Shown here one piece after another: positions 22,911 to 35,992 of a DNA stretch of 64,000 nucleotides. This DNA comes from Eonycteris spelaea (taxonomy: Eukaryota; Chordata; Mammalia; Chiroptera; Pteropodidae). The notes under the pieces are model-generated. The model did no database searches and was not told the DNA's origin. It was given only the letters and a program-made list of their open reading frames with translations. The translations under genes were made by a program, and so were the position numbers. The first letter of the stretch is position 1, and each line of letters begins with the position of its first letter. The stretch spans positions 5,890,001-5,954,000 of the forward strand of contig PUFA01000105.1 of the NCBI GenBank assembly GCA_003508835.1, in the 5' to 3' direction.

Positions 22911-23139
22911 TTTAGATAATTTTTTCTTATGCTTGATTTTTTGTTTGTTTTCTCTCAAGTAAGGAAAAGCGCAACTTCTAAAGAATATTCATGTAAACTA
23001 GATCCATTAAATGACCAAGTGTCGAGTCTCAACAGGGATTGGATGGAAGAAGAGGCCAAAATCAGATTCCAACCTTACAGACACCTTGAATTCCAGGCCC
23101 TTCTCAACTCAGTATTTCATTTCCAGAGACTGACTATAA

Positions 23140-23440
23140 GTAAGTCATCAAGAGTTATTTCCCACACTACTTACAATAATTTTGAAAAAGTGGTGACAGT
23201 CTAAATATTCAACAAAAGATTTATTACATAGATTGTGCTAAAGAAATAGAATAAAATGTTATGCTGCAATTAAAATCACATTTTTAAGATTATTTAGTAA
23301 CATGAGTATATGCTCACAATATATTTACTGAGAAAAAAAAGGTAGATCCCCAAACCTGAATTTATAACGATATCTCAATTTTTTTGTTGTTGTTTTTAAA
23401 AAGTATATAGAAAGATACAGACATAGAAATAGAAAGAAAT
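23140..23440 (+). mobile_element. L1 LINE 3' UTR fragment
   Basis: CAGTCTAAATATTCAACAAA, AAATGTTATGCTGCAATTAA and the A-rich stretch after it resemble an old L1M 3' region. Confidence 0.6.
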
Positions 23441-25364
23441 AGGGACTATTTTCATGCATTCACTTACATAGAACAGCAGAACATAAAACGAAAGTCAGTT
23501 TTCCAAAAACTGTGCTTTAAATACATGGTGGAGCACTGGCTGGTAAAACCAAGCCATTCACCAACCAGATAGCAACTACGAAACTCCCGTCTTCTGAAAC
23601 AAACAAAAATCAATGTGTTTTAATATGCCCAGTTGGTTTTCAGCGGACAAATCAGTTTTATCCATTGGAAACATCCATCCGGGAAGCAGGCCACGTCCGA
23701 TCGTGCTATGACCTGCTCTATCCCCACGGGAAAAGGGAGAAACTTTGTCCTTTTCCTTTTCTCCTTTGAGCGTTACCTGCGTGCTTCCCGAGCGGTCCTC
23801 ACCTCCTCACCCTCACCCACTCTCCGCTGAAACACCCACTCAGGACGCAGCCCGCAGACTCATTCAGCCTAAGATAACAAGTGCTGGCCAGCTTACTCAA
23901 GCATTCTCACCACAGGTATTTGTGTTTTTTGATAAGACACAAATAAACCGTGACTTCCCCCGCCCAATGTCTCTCAGCTGGGGTACTATGTGCATGCATT
24001 TGGGGGCCAGGCAATTCCAACACCAGCAGGAACTCCCCGCTCCTGTCCTCTTGAAAATCGAAAGGCTGGTGTCGAGCCAGGTCGTCACGTTCTATTCTGG
24101 ACCGCGCTGATGGCTGGGGACAACATGTTCATTTATTTATGGGTACTTTGGGGGGACCTGCGACAGGCCAAGCACTGCAGAGATGGCTGCACGGGAATCG
24201 TGAAATAAAACACTGAACACTTCCTTTAACAAAAATTGCTCATATGTTGTTGTTCATTTTTTCCGCCTCCGCTTACTGGTTAAACCTTGAAACGAAACCA
24301 AAAAACAAGACAAAACAAAACAAAACAAAAAAGTTAGATTTAACTTTGGAACACCTGCCTCAGCAGACCTCTGCCTTCTTTTACATTTCAAATATTGTTT
24401 TTAGAGATACCTTGGCATTTTTCTTTGTCATTTATTACGGACTTGAGACTTGATTGCCTCCCCTCTTTAATAAACGAACAAGAAAATAAAAGTGTCACCT
24501 GCTTGCTACCACAATAGCACTGTTTTGCATACCTAATTTCAGCAGTTTATTTGAGAGGACGAAGCTCTGTTCCATTAAATTGGAGCCTCTGGGTTTTCTT
24601 CTTTCCCAGATGTTAATCACCATCACTCTATTATTTAAGAGGTTTTGTCTAGGTAATTAAAATCTCTTCAAATCATGCCTGAATATAAAGTCTTATATGA
24701 GTCATGCAGTGAACTTGGTCTTCTGGGTATAATGAGATCTGTTTTAATGCAGGAAATTATTTTTAGATAAATTTTAAAACTGTCAAAAATAATTTGATTC
24801 TAATATCTTAATATAGCTCAATTTAAATAGCATGTAAGCTTATTAAGTAACGAGGATAATTTATAAGAACTATCACAAACCTCAAATTTTGGGTTAAAGA
24901 AACAAAGAATTAACTCCCCCCACCCAAGAAGCACTCTCATTTATGTGATATCTTCTTTTTTTTTTTTATGGACATCTGGATTGCATCTCTACTTTTCATT
25001 TTTGAAAAATAATGAGAGGTATTCAATTTGTGGATGAAAATAATGTTTTTTTTAAAAGGAACTTTTTTTCTTAATATAGTGGTTGTTTCACTGATATCTA
25101 ACAATGGGATGTTACGTATATTTCAACCAATAACAATAAGAACGGTTACAAAAATAATCAGAAAGCATGGCGATGTCAAGTATAGCTTGCTATCTATACT
25201 GTATGCTAACAGCATAAAGTAAACATATTCACCCAGAATTAACGCAATAGGTCAGAAGAGCAATCTATTAAGAGCCAATAGTCTGTCGCCATCAGGACAA
25301 GAATTAGAACAAAACGGACCAAAATTTGAAAACGGGTTTCAAAAAGTGCGATCTTGTTTTATTA

Positions 25365-25500
25365 ACCCTCTCTGAGTTGCAGGCTACATACACTCGTGAA
25401 ATGGGAATAACAGTTCCTGACTCACAGTTGTTGGGAGAGTTAAGATGTGTGAAGTGACCGTATACAGTGTCCCATCAACGTTCACATCACCACCACCGTC
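25365..25500 (+). mobile_element. MIR SINE fragment
   Basis: CCCTCTCTGAGTTGCAG, AAATGGGAATAACAGTTCCT and TTGTTGGGAGAGTTAAGATG are in MIR order. Confidence 0.7.
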
Positions 25501-25894
25501 ATCATCATGGCTGCCTTAGCCAAAACCGGAAGGCAACTCTTGATTTAAAGCTTTCGTTAGTGGCAACAATTTCTCGACTACGTGAGAAAAAAAGGAATCT
25601 CACTACCAGGGCTTTTTCTGTTATCAACAGAGAAGCAGAATTTTTAACATTATCCAGTGCTCATAGATGTTCACAACCACAGGCCCAAAGCACTCACCGC
25701 AAAACACCAAACAGCTTCAGAACTTAAAAAAATGATTTGACTTCTATTCTGCTTGATAGGCATGATGTCACTATTTCAATGGGATCTAATCATCTGAGTG
25801 TGGCTGATTTATGGATAGCGGAAGTTGCAGAAATATTGGTCTTTGACATATTCAGTCTGCAGATCTAATTGCTTTGGCCTACCCAGTGCTCGTA

Positions 25895-25985
25895 CATACA
25901 AAGTTGAAGTGACGAAGATTCGAGCCCAGGATTCAAATCCAAGTCAATCTGCCCCCAAAAGCTTATGACATCACACTGTCTCTTT
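25895..25985 (-). mobile_element. MIR SINE 5' fragment, inverted
   Basis: AGCCCAGGATTCAAATCCAA is the inverted tRNA-derived head of MIR, including its B-box region. Confidence 0.65.
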
Positions 25986-26099
25986 GAATTTCTTCCAGGC
26001 AATACGTAATACATAACAATATATTATAATTATTATATATTACATAATGTACTATAAGATTTATTGGATAGTCAATGGCAGAGTTGTTTCCGTCATATT

Positions 26100-26101
<2 letters not shown>

Positions 26102-26139
<38 letters not shown>
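26102..26139. repeat. (TG)19 microsatellite
   Basis: Perfect TG dinucleotide repeat. Confidence 0.95.
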
Positions 26140-26141
<2 letters not shown>

Positions 26142-26700
26142 GGGGATGCTGGAAATCTTCTGTTTGTCCCTCTAGATCACCACCCTTGTCCACTCTGGCC
26201 TCGGCACAGGTAGGCCCATCGGTAAGAACAATGTCAATGGACTCTCTGTCCACTGACTAGTAGATAGGTTAAGCCAACAGGGACAGTGGGGACAACAAGA
26301 CATTGGAGTAGTTATTCCCCACATCCTTCCCCAAAGTGGTCACTGTGAGAGGAAGTGGGCTGCATCCTTTGACAAGACTTAAAGATGGCTAAGGCCCTTG
26401 CTTTTCCTGGCCCCAGAGAACTGAATGCCATGGGTTCCTGGCTTCCTGCTCACACCTGGGTAAATAGTCCCTTTATTAAGATCTGTTCAGATTACTCTAT
26501 GAGCATCTCATGTTATCTGTCCTGACCCTGTGATGGATACAAATTCTTCATAGAAATGATGTAACAGACTGTAAATAATACTTTCACCTGCCTCGCGGTT
26601 TTAAACTCTCCTTCTCCTAGCGAACTTCTTTCTTCTGTTGGGATTATAAAATATATGCCCACTCCACGGGATCTCACTACAGCCACCACCCCAAGGACCA

Positions 26701-26728
26701 GGGGGTGGGGGGGTGGTGAGGGGGTGGG
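26701..26728 (+). other. Potential G-quadruplex
   Basis: Four G runs (5, 7, 5 and 3 or more Gs) separated by loops of 1-6 nt on the plus strand. Confidence 0.6.
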
Positions 26729-27151
26729 AGGTGGCAACAGTATTAGTCCTGCCCCCTCCTTAGGAATAATAAGTCCAGGTGGTAAAGCTGCACTCTAAGC
26801 TGTAGACGGTGGGGATTCCTCCCTCAGACCTTCCCAAATTAGAGGAAAAGTGTGCCCTCTTAAACAGTTCTTGAACCAAGAGCTGTTGAATGCCCGTGGG
26901 GTCTCTCTGTGGTCTCTCTCTCTTTCCTGCTCTCAAGTAGCGTGCTCTGTAGAGCGGAGCTCAGCAGAGACGAGAAGGAGTGAAAGAGAGGAAGATGCCG
27001 GTGAGAAGTTCCTGGAGTCACCGGGCTCCGTTCCAAGCGTGAGCCCCAGGTCCCCAGAGCCCTTTCAACGCTTGCTTTTAACATTACGTGAACAAACACT
27101 CTGATTTTCTTCTCCCTTGAATTAATTGAAGTTTCTGTTACAAGTAGCTAA

Positions 27152-27170
27152 ATATATATATATATATATA
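27152..27170. repeat. (TA)n microsatellite
   Basis: About nine perfect TA units. Confidence 0.9.
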
Positions 27171-28239
27171 GTACTAATTAAAACACTGGCAAAAACTGTG
27201 CAAACTTACATGTTTCTAATATTTGAGTCTAATGGTTTTTGAAGAATTCAGTGATGCTGGCAAGAAATGCACTAGAAAATCCTGACCCATGTTTACACCC
27301 AAATCAATGGGGCCTTTTATTACCAAGAGTCTTCAGAAAAGCCTCTGCTGGAACTCAGTTTGCTTAAGGACTCCTTTTGGACATAGTCGTCGTCCAGACG
27401 ATTTCCCACAGGGGAAAATGACCGGATTGGGAGGAGGGGAATGGCGATGGGGGATCCAAGCAGGGGAGAGCTTCCACATGGGTCTCATTTTTAAATGTTG
27501 CAAGGACGGTGAGGTACCAGCGATGAACAGCGGTGTTCTGGTGTTTCTACCCGCTGTGGAATTTTACTTATTCATTATTTTTTGCTGTCGCGGAGAGCCT
27601 GAAGGAATATTAGGTAGCAGAATAGGAGGAAATGTAATTTCTCCGAAACGGAGTCCTTTCCAGCCATAAGTGTAACGTTGTGTGGATTCCCGGGAAGCAT
27701 GAGGGTGACGCAAAAGATGGGTAGGGTGCCTGCTCCATTACGATGATTTGCTGTCTGAGCAATACTCATCACCCACTTCCCGGGCGGCACCGTCGTGAGG
27801 CTAACTCACCAAGCCCTTGAGAGAGAGGAATGGTCCGGAAGTATTCCTAATAGCGCGCCCCCCTACACTTGGAAATAGTAAGCCAACACGGCTCCTCATG
27901 TTTTGTTGTTCATCTCCAAGCACATCTTTTTGCTAAAATTCTAACTCCAGTGTTAGAGCTTTTGGAGTCACTACTGGTACAGGGGTTCTCTGAAAAACTC
28001 GGGAAACTGAAATAAAAATGTATAATATCAATGATGAACAGCCTTAAAGCATCATAACAGAGAAGGAGAACATCCAGAGGGTCGGGGAGGATGGGAAAAA
28101 ATATTCCCCAAGGAGACGATGGGCGGGGGAGACCTCCAAATTCCAAATCCAAGTTGTCCTCTATCCACCAACTGCTGCTTTTACTCTCAAAACAAATATT
28201 TGTGGCTTCATTGGGAACTTGAAAATGCGCCTAGGAAAA

Positions 28240-28470
28240 CAACGTTACCATCGGTGGGTGGAAAAGGTGAAGGAGATGAAGAGTACAGCCTGCCAGCTAT
28301 CAAAACAGTCTCAGGGGTGTGGACGACAGCGTAGGGAACATAGTCGATACTGTTGTAACAACTATGTGTGGTGTCACATGGGTCCTAGGCTTGTGGTGAC
28401 CACGTCGTAAGGTATGCAAATGTCTAATCACTGTTGTGCATCGGACTAATATTTTTTTATGTGAACTAGG
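28240..28470 (+). mobile_element. L1 LINE 3' UTR fragment
   Basis: AGCGTAGGGAACATAGTCGA, GTTGTAACAACTATGTGTGG and CGTCGTAAGGTATGCAAATG match a common laurasiatherian L1 3' UTR. This supports the lineage assignment. Confidence 0.75.
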
Positions 28471-29099
28471 AAACCACCACTCACCACGACCCCAGCTGGG
28501 AAAGTAGGCGCGGAACCTTCCCTTCTCCCCTTCCGGTCTAACAGAGAAAGAGAATGCCCTTCTTCATGACAAAAGGAAGAAGAATTCTCAGGTAGCTCAC
28601 GCTAACAGGAAGGAGGCAGTGACTCACGCCGTAGGGATGTTCACGAGTTAGTTTTCAGGGCTTGGGAAGGGCCCATGCCCAGTCACTTGCTTCAGTTTCT
28701 TTCACAAGAAGTGTGTCGTTGCTGCCCTGTGTTTGGGTTAGTATAATAGAAACCGCTGTGTGGCCTTTCAGTCATGAGAAATGATGGGTGTTTTGAATCT
28801 TCTTTCTTGTTAGCAAAGAATAGAAGTTATAAAAATGCCAGGCTACTCCCCTCCCCTTGCCCTTTGTCCTGCATGGAGTCCCCAGGGAAGGTCACTCTGG
28901 GCAACTTGAACTGAGGTGCTGGAGACCACACACAGCTTCTACTAGCCGGCCACCTCACAGGATTCTCTGGTGACATAAGCTAAGCAGTCTCCTTTACTTT
29001 TATTTATATAACAACAAAAGCCAGGAATAACTCTGACATTAAAAAAAAAAAAATTCAAGCCTCGAAAGCCTTTCCTTCCTCCCCCCCCCAAAAAAAACA

Positions 29100-29270
29100 C
29101 ATTAGCATGCAAATGAGTTAGCAAGTAGTCACTAATAACTTTTTTGCTGCAGAATTATTGGCCAATTATACCAATTATCACATTCTTAGTCCACCAGACC
29201 AGGCTTTGATCATCCAGAGACAAAAATGTTCCTTGGAGCCAATCCACGGGGCAACAAACACAGTCTGTTT
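29100..29270. promoter_or_regulatory. Candidate conserved element with octamer motif
   Basis: Contains a perfect POU octamer ATGCAAAT at 29107-29114, two CCAATTAT sites, further ATTA cores and ATTGTT near the end, in non-repeat sequence. The regulatory role is inferred from motif content only. Confidence 0.25.
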
Positions 29271-30520
29271 TGATTGTTCTTTCTGAAAACTGGGCTGCCA
29301 GCGCTGTTCATCATCACGGCTGACCCCCGGGGGCTGGCTGGGATTCAGGACGCATGGTTACTGGTTACGGCACACGGCACACGGTGGAGAGGTCGTAGAT
29401 GAGTCCTCGCTTGGCAACTCTCCCTTCTAAAACATTCATGAAAAGGAATAATGGCCCCATAATCTCTGATACACAGCATTATCGCTTTTATCTTTCAAAT
29501 CCTAGAAATTCTGGTAGTTTGGGTATTGCGCCCATTGAAGTGACAAAAAGCTTGTCTCTCCATCTTAAGGTGCCTTTCCCTATACGCTTTATTATGGTAC
29601 ATGTTGATGACAGTGTAAAAAGACTTCTGTATGAAGAAGCTAAAAAAGAGTGATGAAGTAGCAACATAGTCACGTATCTATCATTTGGTGGATATTAAGA
29701 ATTTAAAGTTCTTCCAAACCATGCACGCATCTTTACATTTGGCAATGTCGACAGATCATCTGGCATTAAAACTTATCATCGTTCAGGAAGTTTCCTCCAC
29801 GTAGGTCAAAGCTTTGAACTAATAAAGCAACAGAAGCTTCGAGTGGAATTGTCAAGATCATCCCAGACAATATGGTAAATCATGGTAATGTTAGAGGGCT
29901 CCTTAAAAATAGCTTAAAACGTATTTATTTACATCCAGTCATCTGCCAGCGTCTATTTTACCTTTGAATCAATAACATCCAATGATGGGTGATGTTTATT
30001 GTATCAAAAGCTTTTCCGACTCCACTGTATTCACTGCACTACGAGTGTATTCATCATTACATTGTGGTTTGAAACAATTTGAGGGCTCAAACTCTATCGT
30101 AGATTTTTATCTCTGACGGTTTTTCCTTTCTCACGGTTTTTGTACAAATGTTCTCTTTACGGCGGGCATGGTAATTCAGGTTAGGGGCAGTTTGTAAATA
30201 GAACCATCTGCCCTCTTGCCTCATCTGAGTCCTTCTGTCATGATTCATTGTTGTTCTTTTAAAAAAAAAGGGTACCACCTCTTTACTGGTGTTTTGCAAG
30301 AGGTTAGCGGTCATTGCCCTCTTTGAGAGTAATGGTGCTTAAAACAGTACATGCTTTGCTCCTCGGGGCACTAAGCAGGCAATCTCTGCCCTCCTGGTTC
30401 CCAAGCCTCACAGCGACGGGTGGAAGCCCCAGGCTCTAACAAAAGGACAGAACTTAAAAGGCTGATCGAGAATGTTCCACTCCGTGTTGAATAGTCCAGG
30501 TTTCTGCTTCACAGAGAATT

Positions 30521-30538
30521 AAAAAAAAAAAAAAAAAA
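30521..30538. repeat. Poly-A tract
   Basis: 18 A followed by further A-rich sequence. The DNA before it is not a retrocopy I can recognise. Confidence 0.85.
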
Positions 30539-30899
30539 CTAAAGAAAAAAAAACGTATCACGTCGACACCAATAACAATGAGTTCCTAAAGAGGACAAGA
30601 GAAAGGCCGACATGGCATCAAGGTATAGCAATGTTTGAAAAAAACAAAAAATTAGTTGAACATTTAAATTCACATTTCCTAAAGACCTCTGCCATGCTTG
30701 ATTTCAAAAGCATCTCAAGAGGGAGTGAAAGGGCACAGAGCTAGGATTTAATGTTTTAAATTGGAGGGACCAACACGGGAGGTGACCTAGGACATGCAAG
30801 CCCTGCCCAGGGTTGTACAGCATTATCCTTGAAGAGGTGACTTCCAAGGATCTACCAAGTCGTCTTATAATACTCAAAAATGATGCCCAGTAATTTTGC

Positions 30900-31030
30900 A
30901 ATCAGCATTTATGAAGTATCTTCTGTGTATCCAGAACTGGTTATGAGGAAGGGGAAGAAGATGCGACCGTGATGAAGGAGATTGTCGCTATTGCTTTGAA
31001 TCATCGAGGAACTTTAATCTAGTTAGAAAA
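30900..31030 (-). mobile_element. L2 3' end fragment
   Basis: AGCATTTATGAAGTATCTTC, AGGGGAAGAAG... and GAACTTTAATCTAGTTAG fit an inverted L2 3' end. Confidence 0.5.
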
Positions 31031-31205
31031 CGGAGACATGAAACCCAAGACAATGAAGGAATAGAAACAGCCTCTAGTGAGATGGTTGGAGGGGATACAA
31101 AGTCTCCTTCTTTTCCAGAATGTCCCTTCTCTTAGTCTGCCAATTTTTCTTAAGACCTCCCTGTTAAAGCCATCCTTCGAGTTCAGGTAAAGATGTGGAA
31201 AACAC

Positions 31206-31252
31206 ACACATATGCGTGCACGCGCACAAACACACACACACACACACACACA
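31206..31252. repeat. Impure (AC)n microsatellite
   Basis: CA-type repeat interrupted by TATGCGTGCACGCGC. The last 22 bp are perfect. Confidence 0.9.
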
Positions 31253-32092
31253 GTCCCTATAAAGCCCCCGTTACAATATACACATGTTACTTAGGAGGGC
31301 TCATACAATTATCAAATAATATTTCGGTCTCGACACGATGCAAAACAAGGCTCAGAGGCAATGAGACGTAGACATGAAACAAAAATATAGCTAAGAAAGG
31401 AAAAACAAAACGGTCCAGAAAAGAGGTGGGAAGTAGCTACAGGGAATTAGAAAAACACAGAGTGAGTTTAAACTACAGGTCCAGAATATCAAGGCATTTC
31501 AATGTCAATGTCATAAAGCTGGACTTTTACTCATGAAGCGTAAAGAGGAGGCAGGTGATTATCAAGAAGAAAGTGGTAGTAATGTGGCAATAATCTTCAG
31601 ATTGGCTCAGAAGAGACAGAGGCTGGAATCCGGGGGAGCAATGAGGAGGCTCTTGACTACTTCATGAATATAGAGACAAAATACCTGAATTAAATGACTT
31701 ACAATAAGAATACATGAATTTTTTGAAGAAATTATAAGCTGTCGTAACAGACCGAAAATGAGAATGGAGTAAAAGAGAGGCAATACCTCCCAAGATGTTA
31801 TGTTATGTAGCTGGGAACTGATGACAGGCCTCGAAAGACATGTGGGCACTGGGAAAGATACCGAATGTGGCCACTGGTCACGCATGAACAGGTGGTGAAC
31901 GCTACTTTGAACACTTTGAGTCACACTAGCCATTTCCTGCCGCCTTAGGATCCAGGCCTGGATGTGGGGTGAGATACGGGCAAAAGAAACACGAATCTGC
32001 AAGACACAAAGAGCCGAAGACTGGAGAGTAAATGACAAAGAACGGCAGAGAGCCAAGGAACAGTTTTCTTTAAATGTTTATACTTTGGTGGC

Positions 32093-32110
32093 AAAAAAAA
32101 AAAAAAAAAA
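32093..32110. repeat. Poly-A tract
   Basis: 18 A followed by A-rich sequence with C interruptions. Confidence 0.9.
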
Positions 32111-32269
32111 CACACAAAAAAACAAAAAAACCACCAGTCATCATAACTAAAAGGAAATGGATACTCAGGAAGGTAGGAGGAAAGGAAGGGAAGGCTTTCG
32201 GAAGGATGAGATCATCAGTGGCGTGAGATGGTCGTCTAAACCATCAATGTTTTTCTCATCCTCAAATGA

Positions 32270-32860
32270 TTGTCTAACTGGATACAGAATTCGGACGTAG
32301 ATTTTTCTCAGTTCTTTAAAAGCATCCCACTGCCTTTCGGCTTCTGTCATTACCGTTAAGGAGTCTGTTATCGTTCCAAAGGGATGCTCGACCACCCCTT
32401 TGTCCGTACTTTGTCTTTTTCACTAATTACCTTTAAACTATTTACTTTGGTCTGAAATCTCACTAAAATGTGTTTTTATTTGTGCTGCTTAGGGCTCACC
32501 GGGAATGACGAATACGAGGGCTACGACTTTTAGCAATTCCACACGTTTGGCAAGTATTATCTCTTTAAAGATTGCATTTTCCCCCATTCTCTCGATTCTC
32601 TTTATTAAGACATCCGTACGGTTTATACGGGTAGTTGTGAGTTAGATCTTTTCATTTTTTCCTCCATCCAAATTTACCTCTCTTTTTTATATTGTCCATC
32701 CCTTTACCTCGGCAAGGTACTGCATGGGTAACTTCTCAAACCTCACTTACCACGTATCAAGGCTCTCCTGTGTTCTTCAACTTATCTACTGATATTTCAT
32801 TTCAATTACTTTGGGTTTTCATTGACAGAAGTTCTATTTAATTATTATTATTTTTTTTCA
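32270..32860. mobile_element. L1-derived segment
   Basis: TCTAACTGGATACAGAATTC, CATCCCACTGCCTTTCGGCT, TTATTTGTGCTGCTTAGGGC and the CCATTCTCTCGATTCTCTTT part follow a common L1M-derived repeat. I am not sure of its orientation. Confidence 0.55.
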
Positions 32861-33264
32861 AATCGACGTGTTGGTTTCTCTCAGACTCTTATTATTTTCT
32901 TCCATTTCAGGGTCTTTCTTTCACGCCCTTACATTCGATTTAGCGCACAGTCCTTGTCTAACAGCTCACCTACTGGAAGTTCTCAGGGGACCCAATGCTC
33001 CGTGTTGTGTCTGCGGGCCGCGAGACACCGTTTCCCTGGTCGCTTTGGATTCAGGAGTGCGTGTTCATCTTCAGCAAGAGAATCCCTCACGTCCTGGGCT
33101 AACGAGGCGACCCTTCCGAACAGTTTCCTCTTTGCTTCTCCCAGGAGCTTTAGTGTTATCACTGGACAGGGCCAATTCTTAAATCCATTTTCACACTTAC
33201 AGGTTGTTGGCCCCGGCAGATGGTGTCAGTCGGCGTTCAGCAAACCACCATCTTCTTTTGTAAG

Positions 33265-33445
33265 TAATTTTTTTAAAATTTATTTTATTGGGGTAACATT
33301 GGTTGGTAACATATACATTCGAGGTGTACATTTCCTAACACGACGTCTGTATACTCTACTGTGTCCTCACCACCTGAGGTCTAGTCTCCTTCTGCCACCC
33401 TGTATTTTGACCCCCTTTACTTTCTTTGTACTCGCCCCATCCTCT
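33265..33445 (-). mobile_element. L1 LINE 3' end, inverted
   Basis: TTATTTTATTGGGGTAACAT, GAGGTGTACATTTCC, CTCTACTGTGTCCTCACCAC and TTGACCCCCTTTAC correspond to the inverted 3' end of L1s common in bats and horses. Confidence 0.75.
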
Positions 33446-33622
33446 ATAAATAAAGTTTTATTGAAATACGAATGTGCCCATTTGTTTTCATACTGTCTAC
33501 AGCAGCGTTCAGTCTGTAACGGCAGGGTCATATAGCTGCGGCAGAGATGGTATATGACCCAGAAAGCAGGTAGTATTTACTCTTTGGCCCTTTGAGGAAA
33601 ACGATTGTGCAACCCCAGTGTA
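33446..33622 (+). mobile_element. MER20-like hAT-Charlie element
   Basis: ATAAATAAAGTTTTATTGAA, CTGTAACGGCAGGGTCATAT, AGTATTTACTCTTTGGCCCT and GTGCAACCCC follow the order of the MER20-type repeat. It abuts the L1 end, and its first part is missing. Confidence 0.7.
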
Positions 33623-35644
33623 AATTCACATCTTACACCAGAGTAAGAGCAAATGCTCAAGGGAGAGACAATTTCCTTCCACTTAGAGTCCAAGCTAGTG
33701 GGTTTCTTTGTTGACTCCATGTGCTAGTGGGGAGGAGGCTTTTATTATTATTTTTTTTAATAGTCACACTTTCACTAAGAGCATGACTTTTGGGGGTCTT
33801 GAATTCATGCAGATGTACTGCATCTACCTCTCTATCTTGCATGAGCCCAGAGCCTCAGGCCTCATGTGCTGAGGACATTTAAATCCAAGCTCCTAGGTCG
33901 GGGGAAGCACATCTTCCTACTAGACCAGCACCAACCCCCTTCTCCCCCCAAGGACTGTAGCACCCACGGCTCCCAACCTACTCAGGTTTATCTCCTGCAG
34001 GTATCACTTACTAGTCAGCCCTGCAGTAACTAGTTCTTTTGAACAATTCTAGGTGTGCTTTAGCAACACATTCTCGAGTTATGTAACATGTCGTGTTTGG
34101 AATTTGTCATTGAAAGTGGTGTGAAATGTAACCAGAATCTGGGAGGACTGAAAGAGCAAGAATTCTGCTAAAACGGTTTTTGTATTTTGAATGGGACTGC
34201 TTTTGTGGAATTAAAATGGTGGAAGCTATTTAGAAAAATTGAGAGGCAGGTGGGCAATGAGGGAGTAAAGACACACACATTCCTACTAATGCTAGCAGGC
34301 CACTCATCCAAATAACAGCATACATTACTAAGGCGAAGGTAGAGGACCAAACAGAAAACCTGATGTTGGGTTACATTAATGTAATGGCATCGATACTATA
34401 CATATAAATATCTTTTAACATTTAATGTCATTTTCACCCATTTGGGTTTATTTAAGATTTTTCAATACAGTTACAATAACAGAATTTGGGGGAAGAAACC
34501 CAAAACATTATACACGTTAAAGAAGTTAACATGAAAAGCCAATGATACTTTTTAAAATAATCCTGCCAGCACCATTTTTGAGTAAGATAAAAGAAAAAAT
34601 ATTATTTATCCGGATACCTTTCAAACAAGAAACAATAAAGAATTCCAGGATCGCTGACATCAGCAATGTGGTTTTCCTTAGCAATTCTTTTCTAGCCTAT
34701 TTGACTTGTCATTTTGCAAATCAAAATAGAAGATGTAATGCAGTTTTTTTTTTTTTAAATACTAAAATGAGCATTGAGAGATAAGAGCAGTGTAACTACT
34801 GGCAGATCACGTTTGCTTCCCTACAAGTTTCCTTTCAAGAAAGATTTTACTGACAATCCATTTGACCTGTTTTAAAATTTCCTGATATCCTTTTTTCTGG
34901 TTCCCTCGGTAAAATTCGAAGAATGCAGCCCATGACCCACCGCGTATCAGTTACTCTGCTTTAACCACTGCTCAAACCAATTTCGTCGATTCAAAAATAT
35001 TCATTATTCCCCTCGCTAGTCATTATTTATTCATGAACTTTTATTAATAATAAATTACGAATATCAAAGTTAACACTTGTATGGCTGTCTTCTGACATGA
35101 GCCCTGCCAGTATGCGACTAAACACACACATGAAAAGGAAGGCTTTCGGAATAAACTTCGAGGAGAAAAGGCAAGGAAAATACCACCCTCTTCAAGACAA
35201 GTTTGTTTATTTTTAGAACACAAAGAAGTTAAATAACTTACTGAGTCAGCCCAGTTCTCAGTACATGTTGCAAGCCTCCTATTTTTGGTCGGTATCTTCC
35301 CTTTTGTTGATCTTTGAAACAAAAGCACTGAAGCTTTCCTTGGCAAAGCCCACCCTCACATCTTATTCTGCGATTATCTTCTTCGTGGGGTTGAGTCAGA
35401 AGCAGATCAATGTAAACCAAATGGTAATGCCTTCCTACATTTTGATTAACATTTTTTTTTTTGGTACAGACCATTTAAAAAGGCAACCGGTCTGAATGAA
35501 CTGAAGCCAGATGGACTGGCAGCGTAGACAGTGAGTCAGGAGCAGGGTTTGAGACCAGCCGAGGCCGTCCAGACCCCGTGCTTTACGTGGGGAAAGGAAA
35601 GGGTGGGAGATGGGAGAGAAAGCCAGCGTTTGGGAACCAGGCAC

Positions 35645-35790
35645 CAGACCTGGGGTTGAGTTTCAGTGAATCTTTCTGCATGTCAATGTCCTTGCCTTAA
35701 AAGGGGGAGGTTGTGACATCTTTTACATCTGTGTAAAACCCCTAGCCTATCGTAACGACAAGCATGTGACAGGCGTTTTAAAATAGTGGC
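35645..35790 (+). mobile_element. MIR SINE fragment
   Basis: ACCTGGGGTTGAGTTTCAGT, AATGTCCTTGCCTTAAAAGG and GACAAGCATGTGACAGGCG fit a diverged MIR. Confidence 0.55.
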
Positions 35791-35991
35791 CGATGTTATT
35801 AATAAGGCAAACTACTAAACAACGAAACTGCTGTTATGTGGCACCGAAAGCCAGTAATTACCATTTCGAATGCAGGTAACTCAGGCTTTTTGAGCCCTAG
35901 GAGGAGCCTGGCGGGACAATCAAGAGATAACTGTCTCTAAGGTAATAGAAAAAGCCTCTGGGTTTCCACTCCTGGCGGTGGAATCAGCAAG

Positions 35992-35992
<1 letters not shown>

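Noticed and set aside
30321..30540. Poly-A tract as the tail of a processed pseudogene
   Set aside because: The sequence before the A run matches no transcript I recognise, and no target-site duplication was evident.
32822..33535. 237-codon plus-strand open frame
   Set aside because: It runs through L1-derived sequence and into an inverted L1 end and a MER20-like repeat, so it cannot be one gene.
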